From Guyparkeria sp. SCN-R1 (GTDB taxonomy: Bacteria; Pseudomonadota; Gammaproteobacteria; Halothiobacillales; Halothiobacillaceae), in NCBI RefSeq assembly GCF_003932495.1, contig NZ_QZMT01000003.1:1-64000 (forward strand): a DNA stretch of 64,000 nt. Direction: 5' to 3'. Positions 34,507 to 43,847 of the stretch are shown here, piece by piece. The stretch's first letter is position 1; every line of letters begins with the position of its first letter. The notes beneath the pieces were generated by a model. The model made no database searches, was not told the DNA's origin, and saw nothing but the letters and a program-made list of their open reading frames with translations. The position numbers were made by a program, and so were the translations under genes.

Positions 34507-34839
34507 ATGAAATTCATGCACCTGGTCACCCTGCTGCTCGCCTTCTGGGCACCGCTGAACGCGGTGACCGCCGGCGTGGCCATGCTCGATTGTCCGATCG
34601 ACGAGACAATCGAGCACTCGGCCGATTGCCCGAGCACGAGCGGCACGACCGAGCAGCCAACTGCCTCGGCGGGCTGTGACCACTGCGGCAACTGCGTGCT
34701 GCTGGGCGGCTTCTCGCTGCCGGCCCAGGCCACACCCGCCGCCATCCACCTGCCCAACGGCACCCTCGACGCGCCGCTGGCCGACTCGATGGCCGCCGGC
34801 GTTCCGAACACCCCGTTCCGCCCTCCCCTCTCGGCCTGA
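34507..34839 (+). CDS. Small exported Cys-rich protein heading the metal-efflux operon
   Basis: 110 residues with a signal-like hydrophobic N-terminus (about 4-22). The mature part has Cys in MLDCPIDE, SADCPS and a CDHCGNC cluster, and a Pro/Ala-rich tail. Similar short Cys/His-containing exported proteins (DUF2946/CopL-like) accompany copper resistance genes; I cannot confirm the family. Probably periplasmic metal binding or sensing. The TolC-like gene follows after 86 bases. The start at 34507 sits almost on the predicted transcription start. Confidence 0.6.
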   Translation: MKFMHLVTLLLAFWAPLNAVTAGVAMLDCPIDETIEHSADCPSTSGTTEQPTASAGCDHCGNCVLLGGFSLPAQATPAAIHLPNGTLDAPLADSMAAGVPNTPFRPPLSA

Positions 34840-34925
34840 CACAGCCGAGAACCCCGGGGCATCACGCCTCGCACACCTCGGCTGACCCAGCTTCCCGCTG
34901 ACCGTCTTTAACCGAGGAAACCTCC

Positions 34926-36179
34926 ATGAACCAATCCATTCTCTCGCGGGCCGCCGTGGCCTGGCTGGCGATCGTCGCGCCGATCACGCCAAGCCTGGCC
35001 GACTCGTCGGCAGATGCCGGGCCACGCCTGACACTGGAAGCAGCCGAACAGGCCGCAACCCAGAGCGACGAGGGCCTGCAGGCTGCCGATCGACGGCGCG
35101 CCGGTCTGGCCGCGACCGCCGAGGCCGCCGACGAACTGCCCGACCCGCGGCTGTCCGTCGCCCTGCAGAACGTGCCCACCGACAACTACAGCCTGAGCGA
35201 TTCACCCATGACCCAGACGGTGGTGACGCTCTCGCAGAGCCTGCCGCCGGGTGACACGCTCGCCTTCCGCGGCGAGCAGGCCGAAGCCCGCGTCGCCGGC
35301 TCGGCAGCCGCCCTGGCCACCGCCGACCGCCAGCTCAAGCGCGAGGTGCGCCGACTGTGGCTGGCCGTCTACCGCGAAGAGGCCCTTGGCCGCCTGCTCG
35401 AGACCGAGCGCGCGCTGTACCGGGAGTTGCTGGAAAGTGCGCGCACCGCCTACCAGGTCAACGAGGCCAGCGGTAGCGATCTGGTCGCCCTGCAGGCGCG
35501 GCTGTCGCGGATCGGGGATGCCCTCGACCGTCGCCGGGGCGAGGCCGAGGCCGCCCGGGCCCGGCTGGCACGCTGGGTAGGTGATGCCGCCCAGCGCCCC
35601 TTGCCGGACTCCCTGCCCACCAGCCTGAGCGACGAGCCGAGCGGCGAGCTCGACCAGCAGCCCGAGCTCGACCGCCTGCGCGCCGAACTCGAAGCCGCTC
35701 GCGCCCAGGTGGGCGAGGCCGAAGAGCAATTCGCCCCGGAAATCGGTCTGCAGGTCGGCTATGGCCTGCGCGCCGGCAGCGAGCCCAACACGCTGTCCGC
35801 CGGCGTGAGCGTGAGCCTGCCGATCTTCAGCGAACGCCGCCAGTCCCCCCGGCTACGCGGGGCGCAACAGTCCGCCCAGGCCGCCCAGCTCGAGCTGACC
35901 AAGCGCGCGCGTGATCTCGCCGCCCAGGCCGACGGCATCCGCGCCCGCCTGACCGCCCTGGACCGGCGCGTCACGCGCTACGAGACCGACATCATTCCCG
36001 AACTACAACAGGTCGCCGAGATGATCCGCGGCGAGATCGGCTCCGGGCGGGGCGAATTCGACGCCCTGATCGAGGCCGAACGCGCCGTCGTCGAGGCCCG
36101 CCAGGAACTGCTCACCCTGCGCCTCGACCGTGCCGACCAACTCATCGACCTGCGCTACCTGCTGGAGCCGACCGCATGA
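34926..36179 (+). CDS. TolC family outer-membrane efflux protein (CusC/CzcC-like)
   Basis: Outer-membrane channel of a tripartite heavy-metal pump. 417 residues: signal peptide (about 1-25), two OEP repeats rich in Ala/Glu/Arg helices, LPDPRLSVALQNVP and YGLRAGSEPNTLSAGVSVSLPIF as the short beta-barrel parts. No lipobox Cys, unlike CusC. ATG 34926 has GAGGAAA upstream. It overlaps the adaptor gene by ATGA, so outer, adaptor and pump genes are transcribed together. Confidence 0.88.
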   Translation: MNQSILSRAAVAWLAIVAPITPSLADSSADAGPRLTLEAAEQAATQSDEGLQAADRRRAGLAATAEAADELPDPRLSVALQNVPTDNYSLSDSPMTQTVVTLSQSLPPGDTLAFRGEQAEARVAGSAAALATADRQLKREVRRLWLAVYREEALGRLLETERALYRELLESARTAYQVNEASGSDLVALQARLSRIGDALDRRRGEAEAARARLARWVGDAAQRPLPDSLPTSLSDEPSGELDQQPELDRLRAELEAARAQVGEAEEQFAPEIGLQVGYGLRAGSEPNTLSAGVSVSLPIFSERRQSPRLRGAQQSAQAAQLELTKRARDLAAQADGIRARLTALDRRVTRYETDIIPELQQVAEMIRGEIGSGRGEFDALIEAERAVVEARQELLTLRLDRADQLIDLRYLLEPTA

Positions 36180-37957
36180 AGACCCACACGCATCGCCATC
36201 CGACTGTCCGCATCAAGCGACTCACCCGCGTCACGCTGCTGGGCTCGGCCCTGGTCACCCCGGCCCTGCTGATGGGCGTCAACCCGGCGATCACCTCGGT
36301 GATGGCGGCCGACAATGGCAACCAGAACGACCACGACGGTCACGATCACGCCCAGTCCGCGAGCGACGGCGGCGACACCGTGACCCGCTGGACCTGCCCC
36401 ATGCACCCGCAAATCGTCGAGGAAGAACCCGGCAGCTGCCCGATCTGCGGCATGGACCTGGTCGAGAAGGAATTCCCCGCCGAGGAGGCCGAGCAGGCAG
36501 CGAACGAAGACGCGGAGCCCACCTCGAACGATGAGGGCAATGATCAAGCCGAATCGTCCGATGACGGCGGCGACACCGTGACCCGCTGGACCTGCCCGAT
36601 GCACCCGCAGATCGTCGAGGAAGAACCCGGCAGCTGTCCGATCTGTGGCATGGACCTAGTCGAGAAGGAATTCCCCGCCGAGGAGGCCGAGCAGACCACC
36701 GAATCCTCCGCCAACGAGGACGCGGACGAAGGCCACGATCACGCCCAATCCGCGAGTGACGGCGGCGATACGGTCACCCGCTGGACCTGCCCGATGCACC
36801 CGCAGATCGTCGAGGAGGAACCCGGCAGCTGCCCCATCTGCGGCATGGATCTGGTCGAGAAGGAATACCCGGCCAGCGAGGTGGGCGGCGGCAAGTCGGA
36901 CTCCGGTCAGGAGGTGCCCAGCTACCCGGGCGTGTCGGTCGACCCGATCACCGTGCGCCACATGAACGTGGTCATCAGCGAGGCCGCCGAGCGACAGCTC
37001 GCCGGCGAGATCCGCACGGTGGGCACCGTCGGCTACGACGAGGACCGGCTCGCCCACGTCCACCCGCGCGCCGAGGGCTGGGTGGAAACGCTCAAGGTCG
37101 CCTCCATCGGGGCCAGCGTGAAGCAGGGCGACGTGCTGCTCGAGGTCTACTCCCCCGACATCGTCTCCGCCCAGCAGGACTACCTGGTGGCCCTGCGGCG
37201 CGGCATGGACGACCTGATCGAATCCAGTCGCGCGCGCCTGGAACTGCTGAATGTGCCCGAGTCGACCATCGAGCGCATCCGCCGCGAGCGTAAGGTGCAA
37301 CGTCGCATCCCGTTGCTCGCCCCGCAGGACGGCTATGTCGCCGAGATCGACCTGCGCGAGGGCATGTACATCCGCCCGGACATGGAGCTCTACACCATCG
37401 CCCGCCGCGACCAGGTGTGGGTCAACGTCGACGTACTCGAACGGCGCATGCAGTCAGTCGGCGAGGGCCAGACCGCCCGCATGCACGTGGACGGCGTCCC
37501 CGGCCGCGAATTCGAGGGCACGGTGGACTTCGTCTATCCGGAACTCGACCCGCAGTCACGCACGCTGCGAGTGCGGCTGGTCTTCGACAACGAGGACGGC
37601 CTGCTGCGCCCCAACCAGTTCGCCGAGGTCACCTTGAGCCCGGCAAACGCCCCCGAGGTGCTGACCGTGCCGTCGACCGCCATCATCCCCGCACCCGGCG
37701 GCGCCCGCGTGGTGGTACGCACCGGCGAGGGTCGCTTCCGGCCGATGGTGGTGGAGACCGGCGTCGAGGCCGGCGGCTACACCGAGATCGTCTCGGGGCT
37801 GGAGGCCGGCGATCAGGTGGTCGCCTCCGGGCAGTTCCTGATCGACTCGGAGTCGAACGTCCAGGCCGCCTTCTCGCGCCTGTCCGGCTCCAGTGGCTCG
37901 GAGACGTCGAAGGAAAAGGACTCGTCCGGCAACGGCCAGTCCGGTCACCAGCACTAA
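36176..37957 (+). CDS. cusB: CusB-like periplasmic adaptor with three tandem heavy-metal-binding domains
   Basis: 593-residue membrane-fusion protein of a Cu(I)/Ag(I) RND pump. A signal-type N-terminus (about 16-44) is followed by three near-identical metal-binding units (residues about 62-106, 127-173, 191-233). Each has WTCPMHPQIVEEEPGSCPIC and GMDLVEKE, separated by acidic His/Asp-rich linkers including DHDGHDHA and EGHDHA. The rest is a standard adaptor: barrel-sandwich (HPRAEGWVETLKV), helical hairpin, beta-barrel and membrane-proximal domain, then a Ser/Lys-rich tail ending GHQH. One such unit is common in CusB relatives; three is unusual. Directly coupled to the TolC-like gene and 12 bases before cusA. 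Confidence 0.92.
   Translation: MKTHTHRHPTVRIKRLTRVTLLGSALVTPALLMGVNPAITSVMAADNGNQNDHDGHDHAQSASDGGDTVTRWTCPMHPQIVEEEPGSCPICGMDLVEKEFPAEEAEQAANEDAEPTSNDEGNDQAESSDDGGDTVTRWTCPMHPQIVEEEPGSCPICGMDLVEKEFPAEEAEQTTESSANEDADEGHDHAQSASDGGDTVTRWTCPMHPQIVEEEPGSCPICGMDLVEKEYPASEVGGGKSDSGQEVPSYPGVSVDPITVRHMNVVISEAAERQLAGEIRTVGTVGYDEDRLAHVHPRAEGWVETLKVASIGASVKQGDVLLEVYSPDIVSAQQDYLVALRRGMDDLIESSRARLELLNVPESTIERIRRERKVQRRIPLLAPQDGYVAEIDLREGMYIRPDMELYTIARRDQVWVNVDVLERRMQSVGEGQTARMHVDGVPGREFEGTVDFVYPELDPQSRTLRVRLVFDNEDGLLRPNQFAEVTLSPANAPEVLTVPSTAIIPAPGGARVVVRTGEGRFRPMVVETGVEAGGYTEIVSGLEAGDQVVASGQFLIDSESNVQAAFSRLSGSSGSETSKEKDSSGNGQSGHQH
36359..36874 (+). repeat. Three tandem DNA repeats encoding the metal-binding units
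   Basis: Units at about 36359-36496, 36554-36694 and 36746-36874 encode nearly the same 45 residues. They also match at the DNA level (shared blocks such as GGCGGCGACACCGTGACCCG), which suggests recent duplication or gene conversion. Linkers differ in length and composition. Confidence 0.85.
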
Positions 37958-37969
37958 GGGGAGGCAGAC

Positions 37970-40900
37970 ATGATCGAGCGACTCATCCATGCCTGCATCC
38001 GCCTGCGGGTGCTGGTCGTCCTGCTGGCCGCCCTGCTGGCCGTGGCCGGCTGGGCGAGCTGGAAGGCCACCCCGCTGGACGCGATACCGGATCTCTCCGA
38101 CACGCAGGTGATCGTCAAGACCAGCTATCCGGGCCAGTCGCCGCAGGTGGTTCAGGACCAGGTCACCTACCCGCTGACCACCCGCCTGCTGGCCGTGCCC
38201 GGCTCGACGGCTGTGCGCGGCTACTCGTTCTTCGGCGACTCCTACACCTACGTCACCTTCGAGGAAGGCACCGACCTCTACTGGGCCCGCTCGCGGGTAC
38301 TCGAATACCTCAACCAGGCCAGCGAGGACCTGCCCGAGGGTGTCACCCCCAGTCTGGGTCCGGATGCCACCGGCGTGGGCTGGGTGTTCCAGTACGCGCT
38401 GAACGATCCCACCGGCCAGCATGATCTTTCCGAGCTGACGACACTGCAGAACTGGTTCTTGAAGTTCCAGCTCGAGTCGGTCGAGGGGGTCTCGGAAGTG
38501 GCCACGGTCGGCGGCATGGTGCGCGAGTACCAGATCGTGGTCGACCCGCAGCGCCTGCGGGTGTTCGGCATCTCGATCACCGAGCTGCGCGAGGCGATCG
38601 CCGAGGCCAACCGCGAGGTCGGCGGCGGCGTGATGGAACGCGGCGGCGCCGAGTACATGATCACCAGCCGCGGCTACCTGCAGTCGGTCGACGACATCGC
38701 GCAGATCCCGGTGGGCGTCTCGGATTCGGGCACGCCGATCACGGTCCGCGATCTCGGCCGGGTCGAGGTCGGGCCGGCCGAACGGCGCGGCATCGCGGAG
38801 CTCGACGGCAAGGGCGAGGTCGTCGGCGGCATCGTGGTGATGCGCCACGGCGAGAACGCCCGCGAGGTGATCGCCGCGGTCAAGGAGAAGCTCGAGGACG
38901 TCAAGTCCGGCCTGCCCGAGGGCGTGGAGGTACTGACCACCTACGATCGCAGCGGCGTGATCGAGCGGGCAGTGGCCTTCCTCGAGAAGAAGTTGGTCCA
39001 GGAGCTGATCGTGGTGGCACTGGTCAGCCTGATCTTCCTGTTCCACCTGCGCTCGGCGTTCGTCGCCATCGTCAGCCTGCCGCTGGGCATTCTCGCCGCG
39101 TTCATTGTCATGCACTGGCAGGGCATCAACGCCAACATCATGTCGCTGGGCGGGATCGCGATCGCCATCGGCGCGATGGTCGATGCCGCGATCGTGATGA
39201 TCGAGAACGCCCACAAGCACCTGGCCCGCTACCGCGAGCAATACGGACAGGCCCCGAAAGGCGAGAAGCACTGGCACCTGATCGGCCGCGCGGCCAGCGA
39301 GGTCGGTCCGGCCCTGTTCTTCTCCCTGCTGATCATCACCCTGTCGTTCCTGCCGGTATTCGCCCTTGAGGCGCAGGAAGGCCGCCTGTTCGCCCCGCTG
39401 GCCTACACCAAGACCTACGCCATGGCGGCCGCCGCCGGCCTGGCCGTGACGCTGGTGCCGGTGCTGATGGGTTATTTCATCCGCGGGCGGATCCCCAAGG
39501 AGGAAAGCAACCCGCTCAACCGCTTCCTGATCTGGGGCTATCGGCCGCTCTTGTCCGGCGCCCTGCGCTTCCCGAAGACCGTGCTGGTCGGCGCCCTGCT
39601 GCTCCTGCTCTCGGCCGTGCTGCCGTTTGCCGGCGTTTCCGGCTTTCTCTCGCCGCTCAAGTGGGGCGGGGACACGGACTGGCAGGCGCAGGTCACCGAC
39701 TGGCAATCAGGCCTCGAGCGCCAGTGGCAGGGGTGGTTCGACGGCTCACCGCGGCTCGCCGGGCTGGGCTCGGGGCTGGGCTCGGAGTTCATGCCGCAAC
39801 TCGACGAGGGCGATCTGCTGTACATGCCCACCACCCTGCCGGGCCTGTCGGTGGGCGAGGCGCGCCTGCTGATGCAGCAGGTCGACGGCCTGATCGCCCA
39901 GGAGCCGGAAGTCGAGCGCGTGTTCGGCAAGATCGGCCGGGCCAACACGGCCACCGACCCCGCCCCGCTGACCATGATCGAGACCAGCATCACGCTCAAA
40001 CCGCGTGACGAGTGGGACGAGGGCGTGACGCTCGACGACCTGATCGAACGGCTCGATGACAAGGTCGACTTCCCCAGCCTCAACAACGCCTGGGTAATGC
40101 CGATCAAGACCCGCATCGACATGCAGACCACCGGCATCCAGACGCCCATCGGCATCAAGATCACCGGCTCGGATCTGGAGCAGATCGAGGCGATCGGCCA
40201 GGAGGTGGAGACCGCGCTCAAGGGCCTGCCCGGCACGCGCAGCGCGTTCGCCGACCGCACCTCCGACGGGCGTTACGTGGTGATCACCCCCGACCGCGCC
40301 AAGGCCGCACGCGTGGGGCTGAACATCGGCGAGATCCAGCGGGTGATCAGCCTGGCCGTTGGCGGGGTCAAGGTGACCGATACCGTCGAGGGACTGGAAC
40401 GCTTCCCGGTCAGCCTGCGCTACCCGCAGGCCGACCGCGATTCGGTCGAGGCACTGCGCGATCTGCCGATCGTCACACCCACGGGGTCGACCGTGGCGCT
40501 GGGACAGGTCGCCAGCGTCGAGATCGAGTCCGGCCCACCGGTGATCAAGTCGGAGAACAGTCGACCGGCCGGCTTCGTCTTCGTCACCACCCGCGGCGTG
40601 GACCTGGGCGGCTACGTCGAACGGGCCAAGCAGGTGCTGCGCGACGAGGTCGACCTGCCGCCGGGCTACGCGATCGAGTGGGCCGGCCAGTACCGCTACA
40701 TGGAGCGTGCTGCCGAGCGCCTCAAGCAGGTAGTGCCGCTGACGCTGGCGATCATCTTCCTGCTGCTGTACCTGGCCTTCCGCCACGGCGGCAAGGCGGT
40801 CATGATCATGGGCACCCTGCCCTTCGCGCTGATCGGCAGCTTCTGGCTGCTGTGGGCGCTGGGCTACAACCTCTCGATCGCGGTGGCGGTGGGACTGATC

Positions 40901-41245
40901 GCCCTGGCTGGGGTGGCCGCCGAGTTCGGCGTGGTGATGCTGATCTACCTCGACCAGGCGATCAAGCGCCGCCAGGAGGAAGGCCAGTTCAACACGCGCG
41001 CCGACCTCAGGGACGCCCTGATGGAAGGGGCGGTGCTGCGGGTACGGCCCAAGGCGATGACCGTCGCCGTGATCCTCGCCGGCCTGATGCCGATCATGAT
41101 CGGCGTGGGGACCGGCTCGGAGGTGATGTCGCGCATCGCCGCGCCGATGGTCGGCGGCATGATCACCGCACCGATCCTGTCGATGATCGTCCTGCCGGTG
41201 ATCTACTGGCTGTGGCAGAGACGCAAACTCCCCACGACCACCTGA
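37970..41245 (+). CDS. cusA: Heavy-metal RND efflux pump, CusA/SilA type
   Basis: Inner-membrane proton-driven pump of 1,091 residues with the RND layout: TM1, a large periplasmic loop, TM2-6, a second periplasmic loop, TM8-12. IPDLSDTQVIVKTSYPGQSPQVVQDQVTYP is split by family-typical residues near the N-terminus (about 38-67). GAMVDAAIVMIENAHK in TM4 and GVAAEFGVVMLIYLDQA in TM10 are HME-RND signatures. EWAGQYRYMERAAERLK lies before TM8. With the triple metal-binding adaptor the likely substrate is Cu(I) or Ag(I); Zn/Co/Ni (CzcA) cannot be excluded from sequence alone. A clear terminator follows. Confidence 0.93.
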   Translation: MIERLIHACIRLRVLVVLLAALLAVAGWASWKATPLDAIPDLSDTQVIVKTSYPGQSPQVVQDQVTYPLTTRLLAVPGSTAVRGYSFFGDSYTYVTFEEGTDLYWARSRVLEYLNQASEDLPEGVTPSLGPDATGVGWVFQYALNDPTGQHDLSELTTLQNWFLKFQLESVEGVSEVATVGGMVREYQIVVDPQRLRVFGISITELREAIAEANREVGGGVMERGGAEYMITSRGYLQSVDDIAQIPVGVSDSGTPITVRDLGRVEVGPAERRGIAELDGKGEVVGGIVVMRHGENAREVIAAVKEKLEDVKSGLPEGVEVLTTYDRSGVIERAVAFLEKKLVQELIVVALVSLIFLFHLRSAFVAIVSLPLGILAAFIVMHWQGINANIMSLGGIAIAIGAMVDAAIVMIENAHKHLARYREQYGQAPKGEKHWHLIGRAASEVGPALFFSLLIITLSFLPVFALEAQEGRLFAPLAYTKTYAMAAAAGLAVTLVPVLMGYFIRGRIPKEESNPLNRFLIWGYRPLLSGALRFPKTVLVGALLLLLSAVLPFAGVSGFLSPLKWGGDTDWQAQVTDWQSGLERQWQGWFDGSPRLAGLGSGLGSEFMPQLDEGDLLYMPTTLPGLSVGEARLLMQQVDGLIAQEPEVERVFGKIGRANTATDPAPLTMIETSITLKPRDEWDEGVTLDDLIERLDDKVDFPSLNNAWVMPIKTRIDMQTTGIQTPIGIKITGSDLEQIEAIGQEVETALKGLPGTRSAFADRTSDGRYVVITPDRAKAARVGLNIGEIQRVISLAVGGVKVTDTVEGLERFPVSLRYPQADRDSVEALRDLPIVTPTGSTVALGQVASVEIESGPPVIKSENSRPAGFVFVTTRGVDLGGYVERAKQVLRDEVDLPPGYAIEWAGQYRYMERAAERLKQVVPLTLAIIFLLLYLAFRHGGKAVMIMGTLPFALIGSFWLLWALGYNLSIAVAVGLIALAGVAAEFGVVMLIYLDQAIKRRQEEGQFNTRADLRDALMEGAVLRVRPKAMTVAVILAGLMPIMIGVGTGSEVMSRIAAPMVGGMITAPILSMIVLPVIYWLWQRRKLPTTT

Positions 41246-41272
41246 GAATGCGCGACGACCTAGAGTAAAAAT

Positions 41273-41300
41273 GGCCGGGGACTTCCCCGGCCTTTCTTTT
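41273..41300 (+). terminator. Intrinsic terminator of the metal-efflux operon
   Basis: GGCCGGGG (41273-41280), ACTT loop, CCCCGGCC (41285-41292), followed by TTTCTTTT. A strong stem with seven T in eight bases, 27 bases after the cusA stop. Confidence 0.9.
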
Positions 41301-41363
41301 GCCCAGAGGCACGCGGCGCGCGTTTGGCCTTGCCCCTGCCAAACGAGGGATAGCGACTCACCG

Positions 41364-42998
41364 TCAGTCGCGCGCCACCGGCTGGCGTGAGTCCCGAATC
41401 TCCGTCAGGCAGGCCTCGGGCAGAAAGCTGTCCGCTCTCGCCTCGCGCAATTCCAGGGCATAGCGCTCGGGCGGGTCGTCGAGAAAGCTGCCCTTGCGCA
41501 CGTAGGGAAAGATCTCGTCATAACGTCGGATCGAATCCGGACTGATCCGACGGTAGAGGTGGGTGCGGTTGAGCGCCTCGGGGTGGCGCAACCCGGCGGA
41601 CGACAGCAGGTCCGACGTCGCCGCCAACGTGCCTTGGTGGAAATGGCAAACCCGTGAGCCCTTATCGGACACGACCAGCCCCCGATAGAGATTGGGGTTC
41701 TGTGTTGCCACGCCCGTGGGACAGCGATTGCTGTTGCACGTCAACGACTGGACGCAACCCAGCGCCAGCATCATGCCGCGCGCGCTGTTGCAGAGGTCCG
41801 CCCCCAGGGCGAGATTCTTGACCAAATGAAACCCGGTGAAGATCTTGCCCGAGGCGATCACCCGGATGTGCTGGCGAATGCCGAAACCCGTCAGGCTGTC
41901 GTCGACGAAGGCCAGGGCCTCGCGCAGGGGCATGCCCACGGAGTTGGTGTACTCGATCGGCGCCGCACCAGTCCCCCCTTCACCACCATCGACGGTGATG
42001 AAGTCCGGGTAGATCCCGCGTTCGACCATCGCCTTGCCGATCGCGAGGAATTCACTCTTGCGACCAATCGCGAGCTTGATCCCCACCGGCTTGCCGTCGC
42101 TGAGATCGCGCAGCCGCTCGACGAAGTCGATCAGGCCCAGCGGCGAATCGAAGGCGCTGTGAACCGGCGGGGAATTGATGCGCGTGCCCGGCGGCACGTC
42201 ACGAATCGCCGCGATCTCGGCGGTATTCTTCTCGGCCGGCAGGATCCCGCCATGGCCAGGCTTGGCCCCCTGCGAGATCTTGAGCTCGATCATCTTGACC
42301 GTCGGCAGACAGGCGCGCTCACGGAAGGTCTCGGCGCAGAACCGCCCCTGGTCATCCCGACAACCGAAATACCCCGTCCCGATCTGCCAAACCAGATCGC
42401 CACCGTGTTCGAGGTGATAGGGGCTCAGCCCACCCTCGCCGGTGTTATGCGAGAAGCCGCCGAGCCGCGCGCCGCGGTTCAACGCCATAATGGCGGTAGG
42501 GCTGAGTGACCCATAGCTCATGGCGGAGATGTTGAGCACACTGGCGGAGTACGGCTGCCTGCATTGCGGACCACCCACCGTCACGCGCAGGTCGGGGTCG
42601 ATCTCCTCGACGTCGATGGCCGCCATCGACTGGGCCAGCCACTCGTATCCCAACCGATACGTATCGACGCGCGTGCCATAGGGCACCGTCTCGCTCTGTT
42701 GCTTGGCGCGCTGGTAGACCACCGAGCGGAACATGCGGCTGATCGGCCTGCCATCGGTGTCCGATTCCAGCAGGTACTGGCGGATGAATGGCCGCATCCG
42801 CTCCATTAGCCACCGCCCTCGCGCGACCAGGGGAAAGTTGCGACGCAATGAATGCCGCGGCTGTGCCATGTCGTACAGCCCGATGGCAATCAGGGGGAGC
42901 ACCACCAGGAAAGCCCACCACATGGGTGACCAAAGAAACCCAATCGCGCCGATCAGGGCGATCGATAGAACGGCAAAGAAGAGAAAACGCCAATGCAT
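41364..42998 (-). CDS. Membrane-anchored FMN-binding glutamate synthase (GltB-domain) family protein
   Basis: 544 residues: two N-terminal hydrophobic segments (about 5-42), then a TIM-barrel like the FMN domain of glutamate synthase large subunit. Landmarks are NISAMSYGSLSPTAIMALN, EGGLSPYHLEHGGD, KISQGAKPGHGGILPAEK, FITVDGGEGGTGAAP and CNSNRCPTGVATQ, the last matching the [3Fe-4S] Cys region of GOGAT. It lacks the amidotransferase domain, so it is not a full glutamate synthase; relatives are stand-alone enzymes of unproven reaction. Convergent with the cus operon. Confidence 0.85.
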   Translation of the reverse strand: MHWRFLFFAVLSIALIGAIGFLWSPMWWAFLVVLPLIAIGLYDMAQPRHSLRRNFPLVARGRWLMERMRPFIRQYLLESDTDGRPISRMFRSVVYQRAKQQSETVPYGTRVDTYRLGYEWLAQSMAAIDVEEIDPDLRVTVGGPQCRQPYSASVLNISAMSYGSLSPTAIMALNRGARLGGFSHNTGEGGLSPYHLEHGGDLVWQIGTGYFGCRDDQGRFCAETFRERACLPTVKMIELKISQGAKPGHGGILPAEKNTAEIAAIRDVPPGTRINSPPVHSAFDSPLGLIDFVERLRDLSDGKPVGIKLAIGRKSEFLAIGKAMVERGIYPDFITVDGGEGGTGAAPIEYTNSVGMPLREALAFVDDSLTGFGIRQHIRVIASGKIFTGFHLVKNLALGADLCNSARGMMLALGCVQSLTCNSNRCPTGVATQNPNLYRGLVVSDKGSRVCHFHQGTLAATSDLLSSAGLRHPEALNRTHLYRRISPDSIRRYDEIFPYVRKGSFLDDPPERYALELREARADSFLPEACLTEIRDSRQPVARD

Positions 42999-43310
42999 GT
43001 GAGCGCCCTACGAGTTCGAAGTATCCGGTCCGCCAGCTAGCGGTGTCGACGTGGCAGCACGAGGACAGTCCTAACCATGCCCCATCCCCGTTGGTGCGAA
43101 ACCATCGCGTGGTTCCACGAAGGTCCCCTGGAACTGTGCTCGCAGCGCCGGGTTGTCTGCAACTCGAACGCCAACGAATGCCTCGCATTGAGAAAACCCC
43201 TGTCGGTCGGGTTGGTACCCACCGGACAGGGGTCAGTTCAATTTGCGGACCGTTCTTCAATGTCTCGCCTGGCTGGCAATCCAGCGCCGCGCGCGGGGGC
43301 ACTTCGCGCG
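42999..43310. other. 312-base gap with one hairpin and no gene
   Basis: No supportable gene on either strand. ACCCCTGTC (43196-43204) and GACAGGGGT (43225-43233) form a 9-bp stem with a 20-base loop; there is no T-run. The sequence is less G+C-rich and less codon-like than its neighbours and could be the remnant of a decayed gene or insertion, but I cannot identify it. Confidence 0.4.
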
Positions 43311-43802
43311 TCATTCAGCGCCAGTGGCGGCCCGCGCAAACCCATCGAGTGCCTGGCCGACCTTCTCCTGCACCGGCGCGGCACAATCGCCGATCCCGTG
43401 TCGTTCGACGAGGTAGTCGGCCGTGTTGTAGGCCACCTTGACGATATCCCCGTCTTCCCAGATCAGCATCTTCATCGGCAAGTCGATCGCCACCGTCGGA
43501 GCACACTTCATCAACTGGGTGCCTGCCGCTGGGTTGCCGAAGATCACCAGCCGCGTCGCAGGCATCTCCATGTCAACCGTCTTGGCGTTGGCCTGGTGAT
43601 CGACCTGTGCCATGACCGTCAGGCCCTTGCCTTCGACCGCCTCGACCAGCCGCTCTTCGGTCTCGGCCACGCTGTACTGGCTTTCCAGCGTCGTCAGGCC
43701 ATTACCGGCCAGGGCCGTGGCCGGCAGCGCAAAGGCCGGCCCAGCCAATAGCGTGCCCAACAATGCGGCTCGCATTTTCGAAAACATCGTGTTGCGGTTC
43801 AT
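43311..43802 (-). CDS. Exported DUF302 family protein
   Basis: 163 residues: signal peptide (cleavage near ALAG, residue 32) and a DUF302 domain with SVAETEERLVEAVEGKGLTVMAQVDHQANAK broken here at the end of helix 1, then TRLVIFGNPAAGTQLM and DLPMKMLIWEDGD. DUF302 proteins occur with sulfur-oxidation and redox genes, but no activity is established. ATG 43802 has GGAGTGAAG seven bases upstream. Second gene of the operon with the AhpD-like protein. Confidence 0.82.
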   Translation of the reverse strand: MNRNTMFSKMRAALLGTLLAGPAFALPATALAGNGLTTLESQYSVAETEERLVEAVEGKGLTVMAQVDHQANAKTVDMEMPATRLVIFGNPAAGTQLMKCAPTVAIDLPMKMLIWEDGDIVKVAYNTADYLVERHGIGDCAAPVQEKVGQALDGFARAATGAE

Positions 43803-43847
43803 CACTTCACTCCATTTGTTGTCTCGGGGAACAGGAACAGGGTTAGT

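Noticed and set aside
36359-36874. Tandem repeats considered as a CRISPR array
   Set aside because: Only three units, about 190 bases apart and in frame, encoding a metal-binding domain; no cas genes.
37556-39706. 716-codon minus-strand frame opposite cusB/cusA
   Set aside because: His/Asp/Gly/Arg-biased composition typical of antisense frames in high-G+C genes; the plus strand encodes a complete RND pump.
42445-43314. Minus-strand frame running from the gap into the GltB-domain gene in another frame
   Set aside because: Most of it is an out-of-frame shadow of the GltB-domain gene; the part in the gap has no recognisable similarity.
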